A stretch of 64,000 bases of DNA, taken from positions 82,334,441 through 82,398,440 of the forward strand of contig NC_088914.1 of NCBI RefSeq assembly GCF_963576675.1, given 5' to 3'. The notes under the pieces are model-generated. The model was not told the DNA's origin. It saw only the letters and a list, made by a program, of their open reading frames with translations, and made no database searches. This document shows, piece by piece, positions 1 to 10,939 of this stretch. The stretch is from Euphorbia lathyris. Lineage: Eukaryota > Streptophyta > Magnoliopsida > Malpighiales > Euphorbiaceae. Every line of letters starts with the position of its first letter. The first letter of the stretch is position 1. Position numbers and translations under genes: made by a program.

Positions 1-513
1 TCTTGATGACGATTAACACCCTTATATGGGATGTTCAAATCAATCTCAGACATAAACATTCTTAGAGGATGAAAAAAAGAATTTTAGAATTGCAATGTTT
101 CAGATGACCTTTGAAATATTACTCCTAAAACTGATATGTCGTTCTTTAGGTGTTGTTTATGATTTTTTATGATTATTAATATTAATTACTAACATCTTAA
201 GCATTCTTTTACTGTATCTTTCATAGAAAAATGATCCAAATTTAATACACTTTTACCGCCTAAATCCAATTTTCTTTTCTTTCTTTTTTCGGAAAAACCA
301 CTATTCTTTACCGCCAACTTTTATTTTTGCAGGATCCAAGTAAAACAATGAAAGAGCCCATAATTAATGAGGATAAAACTATCTTTCTTATATAAAATAT
401 TATTATTAATTATATTTCTTAATTTGTGTGCTTTTTTTCTTAAACGACAAACATGTGAAACGGAGGGAGTAACTGCAAACAATCAATCTAAACTAACCAT
501 CTGCCACCTGTTC
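1..513. other. Upstream intergenic DNA
   Basis: AT-rich sequence with no convincing gene. The only ORFs are short and lack recognisable domains. It lies upstream of the seed-type promoter of the cupin gene. Confidence 0.6.
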
Positions 514-577
514 CATGCACAACCACGTGTCCTCATAAAGGACACGTAAGACTCCTCATCTTCTTCTCCATATAAGA
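514..577 (+). promoter_or_regulatory. Seed-type promoter of the cupin gene
   Basis: An RY-type core CATGCA lies at 514-519, a perfect G-box CACGTG at 524-529, an ACGT-containing ABRE-like site (GACACGTA) near 541-548, and a TATA box TATAAGA at 571-577, about 60 bp before the first ATG at 635. RY plus G-box/ABRE is the known arrangement for ABI3/FUS3- and bZIP-driven seed genes, which fits a storage-type cupin. The sites are seen in the sequence; seed expression is inferred. Confidence 0.6.
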
Positions 578-634
578 CCCCCAAATTTTGTCCATAGCTA
601 AGTAAATTCAATGTTTGAATCAAAACCTTCAAAA

Positions 635-877
635 ATGCAACCTTTACCCTTTCTTTTGCTTTCCCTGTATTCTTCTCCTTCCTGTTGCTTCTTCCATCAA
701 TGGTGAAGAGAGGAGACAGGAAGACATTAATTGTATCAGAGTATGGAGAGATCTCAGCCGTTGATATTAAAAGTGGAACAAAAGGGTCTTTTCATATTGA
801 GTTCATGACATTGGAACCTAACTCTATGTTTCTCCCTGTTCTTCTACATGCTGATATGGTGTTTTATGTTAATACTG
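635..877 (+). CDS. Cupin exon 1 (frameshifted)
   Basis: From the ATG at 635 the frame encodes MQPLPFLLLSL, a signal-peptide-like start, then stops. The cupin frame is the next one over: it has hydrophobic FFSFLLLLPS codons followed by MVKRGDRKTLIVSEYG from the ATG at 700. A one-base indel around 660-680 is the simplest explanation. The exon ends at G877 before the donor GTAATT. It contains the first strands of the N-terminal cupin barrel. Confidence 0.65.
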
Positions 878-942
878 GTAATTTAATTAGTTAATTACTT
901 GATTAGTTCCTTAATTAGTGTTTGTGATTAGTATAATTTATG

Positions 943-952
943 TTAATTTATG
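943..952. repeat. Target-site duplication, left (TTAATTTATG)
   Basis: The ten bases TTAATTTATG directly precede the Mutator-like element and recur exactly at 13656-13665. A 10-bp duplication is in the range created by Mutator-like elements (9-11 bp). Confidence 0.9.
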
Positions 953-1223
953 GGGTAACTTTCATCAATGGTGTACAACCTTTGCCCGGTTTCACACTTT
1001 GGTGTACAACCTTCATTTTGTCTCACTAATATATACGACCTTATAGGTGACCTCCCACTTTGGTGTACAGCAGGTAAAAATGACCGGTCAACGCATGGTC
1101 AACGTGCCACCTCATCATTTTTTATTCAAATCATCACTAAAAGTGGGACCCATAAATTATAAAAAAAATTAATTTTTACCTTTCCCTTTTTTACCCTTAT
1201 TTCTCATCTCTTCATCTTCCTTC
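953..1223 (+). repeat. MULE left TIR, outer part
   Basis: This segment matches the reverse complement of 13385-13655 at roughly 90 percent by eye, including the shared GACCGGTCAACGCATGGTCA block. It is interrupted at 1224 by the Copia LTR and resumes at 10725. Confidence 0.85.
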
Positions 1224-3090
1224 TGAAGGAAATTAAGGCTAAGGTATAGCAGCGAAAATATAAAAAAAAATTTAGCCTACTTCCTTTTAACCATAGGATC
1301 CGTTAATCGTTATTTCATATAAAGAGGGATAAGAAGGAATACCTTTTGAAGAACAATCTACCGTTGTTAAAGAAGTGCCCATAATTCTTCTCCGAGTTCC
1401 CAAGCACGAAGTATAACACGGTGAGGTTAAGTTAGAATCAACCGTATGAGATGCAACCAAAATAGATTGCCTCTAATTAACCAACACAAGATCAACGAGA
1501 AAAGGAGATGAATGAAATTAATCAATCGACGGAAGCCGTATGAATTCTTGTCCACGAACTAGGGGATGCGAATTCACTTTCTCTCTCTAATTGTCTATTT
1601 CGAAAATCACAATAAGGGGAGGGGTTAGGCTTAGTCGAAATTCACTTATTAGGGGGGTATATATAATAACTTGTATCTAAACCCTAGTTAGATAGGAATA
1701 GGTTACTTAATAGGAATTCAATTCGGAATAGGATTCCCAATTATTATCTTATAATATATCTAATATATCTAGGATAATAATAAATAACCTAATTGGATAA
1801 TAATAGGAGTATATTAATCTAATTAAAACTCCTAACTTAATTATCTCTTAATTAATTTAATTCACAAACCTAATCAAATTAGGATTAATGGAATTAAAAT
1901 ATTTCCTAACTTATTATATATAAATTTCGGCCTCCCCTAATTAAATGGGCCTTACTGGGCTCATTTGGACTTCCATCTATTAATGACATCCATCTCTCTT
2001 TTGGTTCCAAGTCTTATGTGTGATACATTAGATTCTTACTACTTCTGGCCGTATGCAACTATTAAATTAATTTCTTCAAGAATTATATTTAATCCTTGCA
2101 TAACGGAATGATGTACTGAGTATGTTATTGGCAAGTCTGTAATCATTCCCCCAGAGTCCGTTAAGAAGACAGGTTGATTCTGTCGTTAACCCTTCCGTAT
2201 TAGTTATGGTATAATTCGATCCTTTATCAACTACATCCTTGAACTGAATCTTATGACTATGGGTGATGTCAAGTCACATAGAGCGAGACGTTCGTTTTAC
2301 TTGTATAGGCCGAGTCAACTCAAATAGATAGGTTAAGTGAAATCTGTATTTCTTACTCTTAAGCTATCACCTTGCAAGGATTTAGAGTCGAGTCTTCCAC
2401 AAGCGATCCTTGGATGTATCTCCCATTAATCGGGAGTGATAAATGCTCAATCCAATGTATAACTACCCTGACATTACCTCCTGTGACACCCAACCTTTGC
2501 AGTTCACACCCCAGAGTCATCTCTGTTAAGGATCGTGGGACCGCAGGATCAAAGTCTCACATTCAGTAATTCAGGATGACCAATTAACATTCCTTTGAGT
2601 CTGAGGATTAGTTATACCTATTAATACCAATGAGATGAACAGGTGACAAGGATGAATCTACCCATCCTGTTATCTCAAATCGGATCCCCAATCCTAATGA
2701 ACGACGTTTCATCGGATCTATGTAACTGTCCAGATATCTATATATATGAAGCTTGTGAGATCAGCTTTCTGTCGGACAGAAGACATTGTTACATACAAGT
2801 CTCAACAGTGATATATCAATCCTAAATATATCACTTGACTTGGGATGGTTTTAAGTTTATTAGTTTATTATAAAGTTTTGTCTCACTTCATGCTTGTATG
2901 AACACTTTATAATCACTTTAAACAAACTTACGGATTTCCTTTTATTTAGACTTTATTTAGTGCTTAAAAGGGATTGCCTTTATATAGTTATAAAACATAT
3001 ATCTTATTAAAACAAATGATATAAAGAACAATTCATTTACATTAAGTTTGTATCCTGCAACAATTGTCTATAGGACACTAAACCCCAACA
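1224..3090 (-). repeat. Copia-1 3' LTR
   Basis: 1867 bp; on the plus strand it starts TGAAGGAAATTAAGG and ends ACTAAACCCCAACA. Nearly identical to 8858-10724. It is the 3' LTR because the element reads on the minus strand. Short ORFs inside it are not genes. Confidence 0.95.
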
Positions 3091-3103
3091 TACTCCCACT
3101 TGG
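3091..3103 (-). other. Copia-1 polypurine tract
   Basis: On the minus strand, CAAGTGGGAGTA directly precedes the 3' LTR start (TGTTGGGG). This is the usual Copia plus-strand primer of AAGTGGGAG type. Confidence 0.8.
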
Positions 3104-3104
3104 A

Positions 3105-5108
3105 CTAAAGCCAATTGTTTCTAAAACTTATCCCAGTAGAAGTTAAATGACGATCATGTACTTTCTGGGTTAAAGGCTTTGTCAACGGATCTGCAACGTT
3201 GTCCTCTGTAGGTACTCTTTCTATTCTCACATCTCCTCTAGCCACAATCTCTCTTATGATGTGGTATCGCTTTAGGTAGTGCTTGGATGCATTATGAGAT
3301 CGTGGTTCCTTTGCTTGCGCAATGGCTCCATTGTTATCACAGTACAGAGTAATGGGATTAACAATGTCAGGCACCACACCTAGTTCTGTAATGAACTTTC
3401 TAATCCAAACTGCTTCCTTTGCTGCTTCCGCAGCAGCGATGTACTCTGACTCGGTCGTAGAGAAAGCTACGCTTCCCTGCTTGGAACTTTTCCAACTGAC
3501 CGCGCCCCCATTCAAGATAAACAGGTATCCTGATTGGGATTTAAAATCATTCTCATCTGTGAGATGACTAGCGTCTGAAAATCCTTCAATTTTTAGATCT
3601 CCTTCTCCGTACACTAGGAACATGTCTTTAGTCCTTCTCAAGTACTTAAGAATGTTCTTGACGGTAATCCAATGCTCGTCTCCCGGATTCCCTTGGTAAC
3701 GACTCGTTACAGATAACGCGAACGCTACGTCAGGTTTAGTGCATAGCATAGCATACATAATCGAACCGATCGCGCTAGCGTACGGGACTACAGCCATGCG
3801 TCGTTTGTCATCATCAGTTTTAGGACATTGATGATTGTTTAACTTTACTCCATGTAGCATGGGTAAGTTACCTCGTTTCGATTCAAGCATGCTAAACCGA
3901 TTTAGCACCTTTTCAATGTATGTAGCCTGTGAAAGACCAAGCAGTCTTCTCGATCTATCTCTATAGATCTTTATACCAAGTATATAAGCTACTTCACCAA
4001 GGTCTTTCATTGAGAAGTTGCCGGATAACCATACTTTTACCGACTGTAATAGAGCAATGTCATTTCCCATTAACAGTATATCGTCCACATATAGTATGAG
4101 AAATGCTATAGAGCTCCCACTTGCTTTCTTGTAAATGCAAGCTTCTTCGCAATTTTGTTCGAAACCAAATTGTTTTATGGTTTCGTCAAAACGCTTATTC
4201 CAGCTTCTAGATGCTTGCTTGAGTCCATAAATGGATCTCTGAAGTTTGCAAACTTTATTTGCATCCTTTGATATGAAACCTTCAGGTTGTATCATGTATA
4301 CATCCTCAAGCAGGTTTCCATTTAGGAAAGTTGTTTTCACATCCATTTGCCAAATCTCATAATCGTAGTGAGCGGCAATAGTAAGCATGATTCTGATTGA
4401 TTTGGACATAGCAACAGGAGAGAAGGTTTCATCATAATCAACACCTTGTTTCTGACGATATCCTTTCGCTACCAGCCTAGCCTTGTAGGTGCTAACCTTT
4501 CCATCCATGTCAGTCTTCTTTTTGAAGATCCACCTGCACCCAATGGGAATTATCCCTTCGGGTGGATCAACCAAAGTCCACACTTGGTTAGTATACATGG
4601 AATCCATTTCAGAATCCATGGCCTCAAGCCATGCTTTAGAATCTGGACTAGTAAGAGCCTCTTCGTAGTTTTCGGGTTCGTCGTCTAACACGGGAACCTC
4701 GTTATCATCTCCCACTAGAAAACCATATCTAATTGGGAGTTCACGAACTCTTCGTGATCTACGAATAGGTGCCACTGGAGTCTCATCTAATGGGACTTCT
4801 TCGGGTACCTCAACCGCTTCTGTTGTTTCAGTCGGTGTTTCTTCTTCTTGAACTTCGTCAAGTTCAATCATGCTTCCCTTTTGTGTTTCTTCGAGAAACT
4901 CTTTCTTTAAGAAGGTTGCGTGCTTAGATACGATTACTTTCTGATCATCTGGATGATAGAAGTAATATCCCATAGTTTCCTTAGGGTATCCAATGAAGAA
5001 ACATTTATCAGATTTCGAATCTAGTTTGTCGGACGCAATGCGTTTGACAAACGATGAACAACCCCATATTTTCATGAATGAGAACACGGGTTTCCTACCA
5101 ACGAACAA
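3105..5108 (-). CDS. Copia-1 pol, C-terminal part: reverse transcriptase and RNase H
   Basis: 667 codons open in the same frame as the upstream gag-integrase ORF, so this is the second half of one polyprotein. The reverse transcriptase begins near residue 160 (NQVWTLVDPPEG). TTFLNGNLLEDVYM (usually AFLNG) and the catalytic YVDDILLMGND follow. The RNase H carries SDASHL, TTESEYIAAAEAAKE and a DNNGAIA stretch, ending at VADPLTKPL. The product would copy element RNA into cDNA in the virus-like particle. It cannot be made from this copy without reading through the stop at 5184. The first in-frame ATG is not a natural start. Confidence 0.9.
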   Translation of the reverse strand: MFVGRKPVFSFMKIWGCSSFVKRIASDKLDSKSDKCFFIGYPKETMGYYFYHPDDQKVIVSKHATFLKKEFLEETQKGSMIELDEVQEEETPTETTEAVEVPEEVPLDETPVAPIRRSRRVRELPIRYGFLVGDDNEVPVLDDEPENYEEALTSPDSKAWLEAMDSEMDSMYTNQVWTLVDPPEGIIPIGCRWIFKKKTDMDGKVSTYKARLVAKGYRQKQGVDYDETFSPVAMSKSIRIMLTIAAHYDYEIWQMDVKTTFLNGNLLEDVYMIQPEGFISKDANKVCKLQRSIYGLKQASRSWNKRFDETIKQFGFEQNCEEACIYKKASGSSIAFLILYVDDILLMGNDIALLQSVKVWLSGNFSMKDLGEVAYILGIKIYRDRSRRLLGLSQATYIEKVLNRFSMLESKRGNLPMLHGVKLNNHQCPKTDDDKRRMAVVPYASAIGSIMYAMLCTKPDVAFALSVTSRYQGNPGDEHWITVKNILKYLRRTKDMFLVYGEGDLKIEGFSDASHLTDENDFKSQSGYLFILNGGAVSWKSSKQGSVAFSTTESEYIAAAEAAKEAVWIRKFITELGVVPDIVNPITLYCDNNGAIAQAKEPRSHNASKHYLKRYHIIREIVARGDVRIERVPTEDNVADPLTKPLTQKVHDRHLTSTGISFRNNWL

Positions 5109-5183
5109 TTCATATGGTGTGGAACTAGCGGATTTAGTTGGTACTCCATTTAGGGTGAAGAGGGCAGTTTCTAAGGCATAGCC

Positions 5184-7010
5184 TCAGAATGACTTTGGAA
5201 GTAAGGGCATGCTCATCATGGATCGTACCATATCTAGTAGGGTACGGTTTCTCCTCTCGGATACACCATTGTGTTGTGGTGTATAGGGAGGTGTCCATTG
5301 TGAGCATATCCCACATTCAGTTAGATAATTCAGGAAATCATCTGAAAGATATTCGCCACCTCGATCAGATCGAAGCGTCTTTATTTTCCTTTCTAATTGA
5401 TTTTCCACTTCATTCTTGAAGCATTTGAATTTCTCAAAAGCTTTTGATTTGTGCTTCATCAAATAGACGTAACCATATCGGGTATGGTCATCTATGAAGC
5501 TTATGAAGTATCTGAATCCTCCTCTTGCTTGGACTGACATAGGACCGCATACATCTGAATGAATAAGTCCTAGAGTGTCTGATACACGCTCACCTTTATT
5601 GCTAAAGGGTGTCTTTGTCATTTTACCTTTTAAACATGATTCGCATGTTTCCAATGATTCATGATCGATTGGATTTATAAGCCCATCTGAATGTAGCTTT
5701 AGCATGCGTCTCTTGTTTATATGGCCTAAACGACAATGCCACAAGTAAGTTGAATTATCTATCTTATGTCTTTTGGTATCAATTGCAAAAACAGGATTTT
5801 TATCATCTAACACATAAATCCCATTTTGTGATATTCCTGAAAAATAAAAGATCGAATCTTTATAAAAATTGCAACTATTGTTCTTTATTGAAATATGAAA
5901 ACTGTCGTCAACAAGACGGCTAATAGAAATAATGTTACGAGACATCTCAGGAACGTATAAACAATTCCTTAATTCTATTACAAGCCCAGAGGGCAAAGAT
6001 AAAACATAATCTCCAATTGTGAGGGCGGCAACTCTTGCTCCATTTCCAACTCGCAAGTTTATGCTTCCTTTCTTTAGTTCCTTAGTCTGATTTAGCTCCT
6101 GCATATTTGTACAAATATGAGATCCACATCCGGTATCAAGTACCCAAGATTCAGACAGCGAAACTGTATTTATTTCAATATAGAACATACCAGATGTAGA
6201 AGCACCGCCTTTTCCCTTCTTGAGGGTGGCTAGATACTCCTTGCAGTTTCTCTTCCAATGCCCGTCTTTACCACAGAAGTGGCACTCTCCTTTGGGCTTC
6301 TTCACTTCCTTTCCCTTGGACACAGCTTTCTTACCTTTCTTGGGATGTTTAGGATTGGGAAAATTCCCTTTCCTTTTCTTCGATCCCTCAATTACAAGAG
6401 CCGATATGGTCTTGTCTTTCTTCATATTGGGCTCAACTGACTTGAGCATGTTTGCAAGCTCTTCAAGAGAGGTTTGCAAGTCATTCATCTGATAGTTCAT
6501 AATGAACTGTGAATAACTTTCTGGGAGGGATTGAAGAATTAAGTCAACACTTAATTCGTTATCCATCGCAAATCCAATACTAGAAAGTTTGGTAATGTAG
6601 CCAATCATCTTGACACAATGTGTCATGACTGATGTGCCCTCTTGCATCCTGCAACGATATAACAGCTTGGATATCTCGTAGCGTTCGCACCTGGTTTGTT
6701 TCCGAAACAATTCCTTTAGGTGCATGATGATGGAATAGGCATTCATCTCCTCATGTTGCCTTTGTAATTCCGATGTCATCGATGCAAGTATGATGCATCT
6801 GGCATGATCGTCATCAGCCTTGTGCTTCTGATAAGCATCAATTTCCTCGATGGGAGCATCATCTTCAGGGACAGGGGGTATCGATGTATCAAGTACATAC
6901 CCAATTTTCTCGAACTTCAAAACAATTTTGAGGTTGCGAAACCAGTCGGTGAAGTTTGAACCATTCAGTTTGTTATCGGTAAGAATGTTTTGCAGATTGG
7001 TTTTAGTCAT
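5184..7010 (-). CDS. Copia-1 gag, protease and integrase
   Basis: 608 codons starting MTKTNLQNILTDNKLNGSNF. The gag domain spans about residues 1-235. A zinc knuckle CHFCGKDGHWKRNC lies near 242-257 and the aspartic protease motif WVLDTGCGSH near 290. The integrase zinc finger (HCRLGH to CESCLKGKM) and the DDE core follow: HSDVCGP, LRSDRGGEY and the E of HNGVSERRN. It ends at a TGA (5184-5186) where relatives have Trp in SFWGYALETA; the frame then continues without a shift into the reverse transcriptase. One G-to-A change, equal to C-to-T on the plus strand, explains the break. Confidence 0.92.
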   Translation of the reverse strand: MTKTNLQNILTDNKLNGSNFTDWFRNLKIVLKFEKIGYVLDTSIPPVPEDDAPIEEIDAYQKHKADDDHARCIILASMTSELQRQHEEMNAYSIIMHLKELFRKQTRCERYEISKLLYRCRMQEGTSVMTHCVKMIGYITKLSSIGFAMDNELSVDLILQSLPESYSQFIMNYQMNDLQTSLEELANMLKSVEPNMKKDKTISALVIEGSKKRKGNFPNPKHPKKGKKAVSKGKEVKKPKGECHFCGKDGHWKRNCKEYLATLKKGKGGASTSGMFYIEINTVSLSESWVLDTGCGSHICTNMQELNQTKELKKGSINLRVGNGARVAALTIGDYVLSLPSGLVIELRNCLYVPEMSRNIISISRLVDDSFHISIKNNSCNFYKDSIFYFSGISQNGIYVLDDKNPVFAIDTKRHKIDNSTYLWHCRLGHINKRRMLKLHSDGLINPIDHESLETCESCLKGKMTKTPFSNKGERVSDTLGLIHSDVCGPMSVQARGGFRYFISFIDDHTRYGYVYLMKHKSKAFEKFKCFKNEVENQLERKIKTLRSDRGGEYLSDDFLNYLTECGICSQWTPPYTPQHNGVSERRNRTLLDMVRSMMSMPLLPKSF

Positions 7011-8316
7011 GATTTTAAGAGTGTGTGTTTAAACAAAACCTGAGAGTGAGAAAGAGTAAACGTACGTCATTCATTTGCTTTAAAGTATAACAATCTAAAA
7101 TTATAGGCCTTTTAATTTATTTCAGATTGCTCCCACTATTTTGCCAAATTAATAGCCCTCCATATTAATTCGAAGAATTTCACAAATCCTTTAGTGAGCT
7201 AGGATCCTAACTCCTGAGATTTCGCCTTGAGTTTACTCAACAAGCTAGTCTCATTCATTAGGTAGATACATATGATCAATCACATCTCTAATGTGATTCC
7301 TAGGTTATTGGGTTACTAACCACATTAGTAACTAATATGCTATTCATATTAATCTCAACCATCTTGCCCATTAGTTTATGATAACATGAGTTTACTCATC
7401 TAATTATCATAATCTAATTTAAGTATTACCCTATATTCATGAAAGAACGATTTTCGATAATTCAAGTGTTACCATAAGACCCCGAGCTTGAGTTTACTCA
7501 ACAACCCAAAGGCCCCCAGTACTGCCGGCTGAATTATAATATTAGGGAGGGGCAACCGATTTTAATAACTTGCTTATTTACTTAACTTTTTAATGAGGGA
7601 TTTTATTTTAGGTCTCATAATCTAACTTAGTCTTGATTTGCTTTAGCATACATCAGACACATACATTGGCGTTATGGACATATCATCTAAATTATTCCGT
7701 CGAGCCAGAGACGGAATAAAAGGGCAAACCTAAGGAAATACTAACTATTACATATTTCTCTTTAGGTCCTCCGTCTTCTCCATGGCGCCTTGAAATTACA
7801 TATTAATTTCTATACTAGTAAAGAAAACTTCAACTGAATTGAAGGGAATTAGATGAGAGGAGAAATTACAATAGATAGTAGATAGGCAGGACTCGCAGGC
7901 CCTATTTCAAAAATACCAAAAGACTAAAAGAGGGTCCAAATATGTCCATAACTCCAAACATGCATAGACTCAATTAAATAAATTTAATTGGTTGATTACA
8001 TAACTATCTTATGTAATATTTATGTTAATCACATTAACTTAACAAATTAACTTTCATCCAATTTTACTTCTAATAGTTTCGTATCCTTTTATATTAAACT
8101 TTTAGGTTAATATAACTATACAAAACTTTAATTATGCATGTTCCAATTATTTAGATTGTAATTCATTTAACATTTTGATTTAAAAATTGGTAAAACAAAT
8201 TTTCATTCGATAATCAAGAACAGAAAACTATCAATTTCTGAAATATATATATATTCAAATATAAAATGATTTTAAACCATTTAAAATCAAGTGGGTATCG
8301 GGCCGGGCCCGAGAGT

Positions 8317-8459
8317 GGGCCGCTGCCGATTGGCAGCGGCCCTTAGGGCGCGCGGGACGCCGCTGCCTTGCGGCAGTGGCGCCCTAGCGCCGCACGCAGC
8401 TGCTGCCGCGAGGCAGCAGCCGCGCGCGACAGAGGCCAGTCGCGCCGCGAGGCGCGACT
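8317..8459. repeat. Tandem array of four GC-rich hairpins
   Basis: Four stem-loops at near-regular spacing (starts 8317, 8358, 8399, 8438). Arms: GGGCCGCTGCC/GGCAGCGGCCC (11 bp, loop GATT), CGCCGCTGCC/GGCAGTGGCG (10 bp with one G-T, loop TTGC), GCTGCTGCC/GGCAGCAGC (9 bp, loop GCGA), AGTCGCGCC/GGCGCGACT (9 bp, loop GCGA). All loops are four bases. The array lies in the Copia-1 leader. Confidence 0.9.
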
Positions 8460-8476
8460 TGGGCTGCTGTCGCGTT

Positions 8477-8484
8477 ATTTTTTT

Positions 8485-8524
<40 letters not shown>
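8477..8524. repeat. (TA)n microsatellite
   Basis: A run of alternating T and A directly beside the GC hairpin island in the Copia-1 leader. Confidence 0.95.
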
Positions 8525-8528
<4 letters not shown>

Positions 8529-8838
8529 GTTTTTAAAACGGTTTTAAAAAACGATTTTCAGAAATAGGAAAAACTACAATAGGTTTCCGTTTTATCTTTA
8601 GTATTAATAAAACTGATTTTATTAACCTAACTATAAAACTAATAGATTTTGTTATAATGATTATCAACCGAAATAATTAGGAACATACGCATAATCAATT
8701 TTAATTAACAATTAATTAAAACTTATTTATCCTTAGGATTAATTAATCAAAACTATTTGTTAATTAATCCTAACCATAAATATTTATTCAATCCTATTAA
8801 AAAACTTCTAAATTTTCATATATCAAATAACGGATTTA

Positions 8839-8857
8839 ACGATGGCTCTGATACCAC
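8839..8857 (-). other. Copia-1 primer-binding site
   Basis: The minus strand reads TGGTATCAGAGCCATC one base inside the 5' LTR. This is the standard complement of the 3' end of plant initiator-Met tRNA. Confidence 0.95.
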
Positions 8858-10724
8858 TGAAGGAAATTAAGGCTAAGGTATAGCAGCGGAAATATAAAAA
8901 AAATTTTAGCCTACTTCCTTTGAACCATAGGATCCATTAATCGTTATTTCATATAAAGAGGGATAAGAAGGAATACCTTTTGAAGAACAATCTACCGTTG
9001 TTAAAGAAGTGCCCACAATTCTTCTCCGAGTTCCCAAGCACGAAGTATAACACGGTGAGGTTAAGTTAGAATCAACCGTATGAGATGCAACCAAAATAGA
9101 TTGCCTCTAATTAACCAACACAAGATCAACGAGAAAAGGAGATTAATGAAATTAATCAATCGACGGAAGCCGTATGAATTCTTGTCCACGAACTAGGGGA
9201 TGCGAATTCACTTTCTCTCTCTAATTGTCTATTTCGAAAATCACAATAAGGGGAGGGGTTAGGCTTAGTCGAAATTCACTTATTAGGGGGGTATATATAA
9301 TAACTTGTATCTAAACCCTAGTTAGATAGGAATAGGTTACTTAATAGGAATTCAATTCGGAATAGGATTCCCAATTATTATCTTATAATATATCTAATAT
9401 ATCTAGGATAATAATAAATAACCTAATTGGATAATAATAGGAGTATATTAATCTAATTAAAACTCCTAACTTAATTATCTCTTAATTAATTTAATTCACA
9501 AACCTAATCAAATTAGGATTAATGGAATTAAAATATTTCCTAACTTATTATATATAAATTTCGGCCTCCCCTAATTAAATGGGCCTTACTGGGCTCATTT
9601 GGACTTCCATCTATTAATGACATCCATCTCTCTTTTGGTTCCAAGTCTTATGTGTGATCCATTAGGTTCTTACTACTTCTGGCCGTATGCAACTATTAAA
9701 TTAATTTCTTCAAGAATTATATTTAATCCTTGCATAACGGAATGATGTACTGAGTATGTTATTGGCAAGTCTGTAATCATTCCCCCAGAGTCCGTTAAGA
9801 AGACAGGTTGATTCTGTCGTTAACCCTTCCGTATTAGTTACGGTATAATTCGATCCTTTATCAACTACATCCTTGAACTGAATCTTATGACTATGGGTGA
9901 TGTCAAGTCACATATAGCGATACGTTCGTTTTACTTGTATAGGCCGAGTCAACTCAAATAGATAGGTTAAGTGAAATCTGTATTTCTTACTCTTAAGCTA
10001 TCACCTTGCAAGGATTTAGAGTCGAGTCTTCCACAAGCGATCCTTGGATGTATCTCCCATTAATCGGGAGTGATAAATGCTCAATCCAATGTATAACTAC
10101 CCTGACATTACCTCCTGTGACACCCAACCTTTGCAGTTCACACCCCAGAGTCATCTCTGTTAAGGATCGTGGGACCGCAGGATCAAAGTCTCACATTCAG
10201 TAATTCAGGATGACCAATTAACATTCCTTTGAGTCTGAGGATTAGTTATACCTATTAATACCAATGAGATGAACAGGTGACAAGGATGAATCTACCCATC
10301 CTGTTATCTCAAATCGGATCCCCAATCCTAATGAACGACGTTTCATCGGATCTATGTAAATGTCCAGATATCTATATATATGAAGCTTGTGAGATCAGCT
10401 TTCTGTCGGACAGAAGACATTGTTACATACAAGTCTCAACAGTGATATATCAATCCTAAACATATCACTTGACTTGGGGTGGTTTTAAGTTTATTAGTTT
10501 ATTATAAAGTTTTGTCTCACTTCATGCTTGTATGAACACTTTATAATCACTTTAAACAAACTTACGGATTTCCTTTTATTTAGACTTTATTTAGTGCTTA
10601 AAAGGGATTGCCTTTATATAGTTATAAAACATATATCTTATTAAAACAAATGATATAAAGAACAATTCATTTACATTAAGTTTGTATCCTGCAACAATTG
10701 TCTATAGGACACTAAACCCCAACA
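8858..10724 (-). repeat. Copia-1 5' LTR
   Basis: 1867 bp, same ends as 1224-3090. It is the promoter-bearing LTR of the minus-strand element. Confidence 0.95.
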
Positions 10725-10803
10725 CCTTTCTCTGTTTCTTTCTCTCTCTAACCTCTCCCTCTCCAATTTGTTTCTCCAGCTAACTCATCTTTCTCTTTAT
10801 ACA
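10725..10803 (+). repeat. MULE left TIR, inner part
   Basis: This CT-rich stretch continues the left TIR after the Copia insertion. It aligns with the reverse complement of about 13311-13385, including TTTCTTTCTCTCTCTAAC and CTAACTCATC. Confidence 0.8.
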
Positions 10804-10939
10804 GATTTGTGCGAAATCATCATCAAACGCTTCTTCATTTGTTTATTGTCGAACCTTGCAGCATTAAATATCGAAAGCACTAAATTCAAAACTGCTAAAT
10901 TCTTATTCCCATCCATGGAGTCTTTGATCTCGTAAAAGC

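Larger units (their letters stand above)
7011..8838 (-). other. Copia-1 long untranslated leader
   Basis: About 1.83 kb lies between the primer-binding site and gag. It has no coding signal and is AT-rich except for a sharp GC island at 8291-8480. Long structured leaders are known in the Angela/BARE group. Confidence 0.7.
1224..10724 (-). mobile_element. Copia LTR retrotransposon (Copia-1), nearly intact
   Basis: A 9501-bp element with two 1867-bp LTRs of equal length, TG...CA termini, a Met-initiator-tRNA type primer site, a polypurine tract and a gag-pol reading frame on the minus strand. It sits inside the left TIR of the MULE; the target duplication is CCTTC (1219-1223) against CCTTT (10725-10729), one mismatch. 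The LTRs differ at only about 15 sites by eye, so the insertion is young. LTR size and gag type resemble the Angela/BARE group, a tentative assignment. One nonsense codon splits the polyprotein. Confidence 0.95.

Noticed and set aside
2372..2825. Two short ORFs repeated at 10006-10459
   Set aside because: The copies lie at the same place in the two Copia-1 LTRs; they are LTR sequence, not genes.
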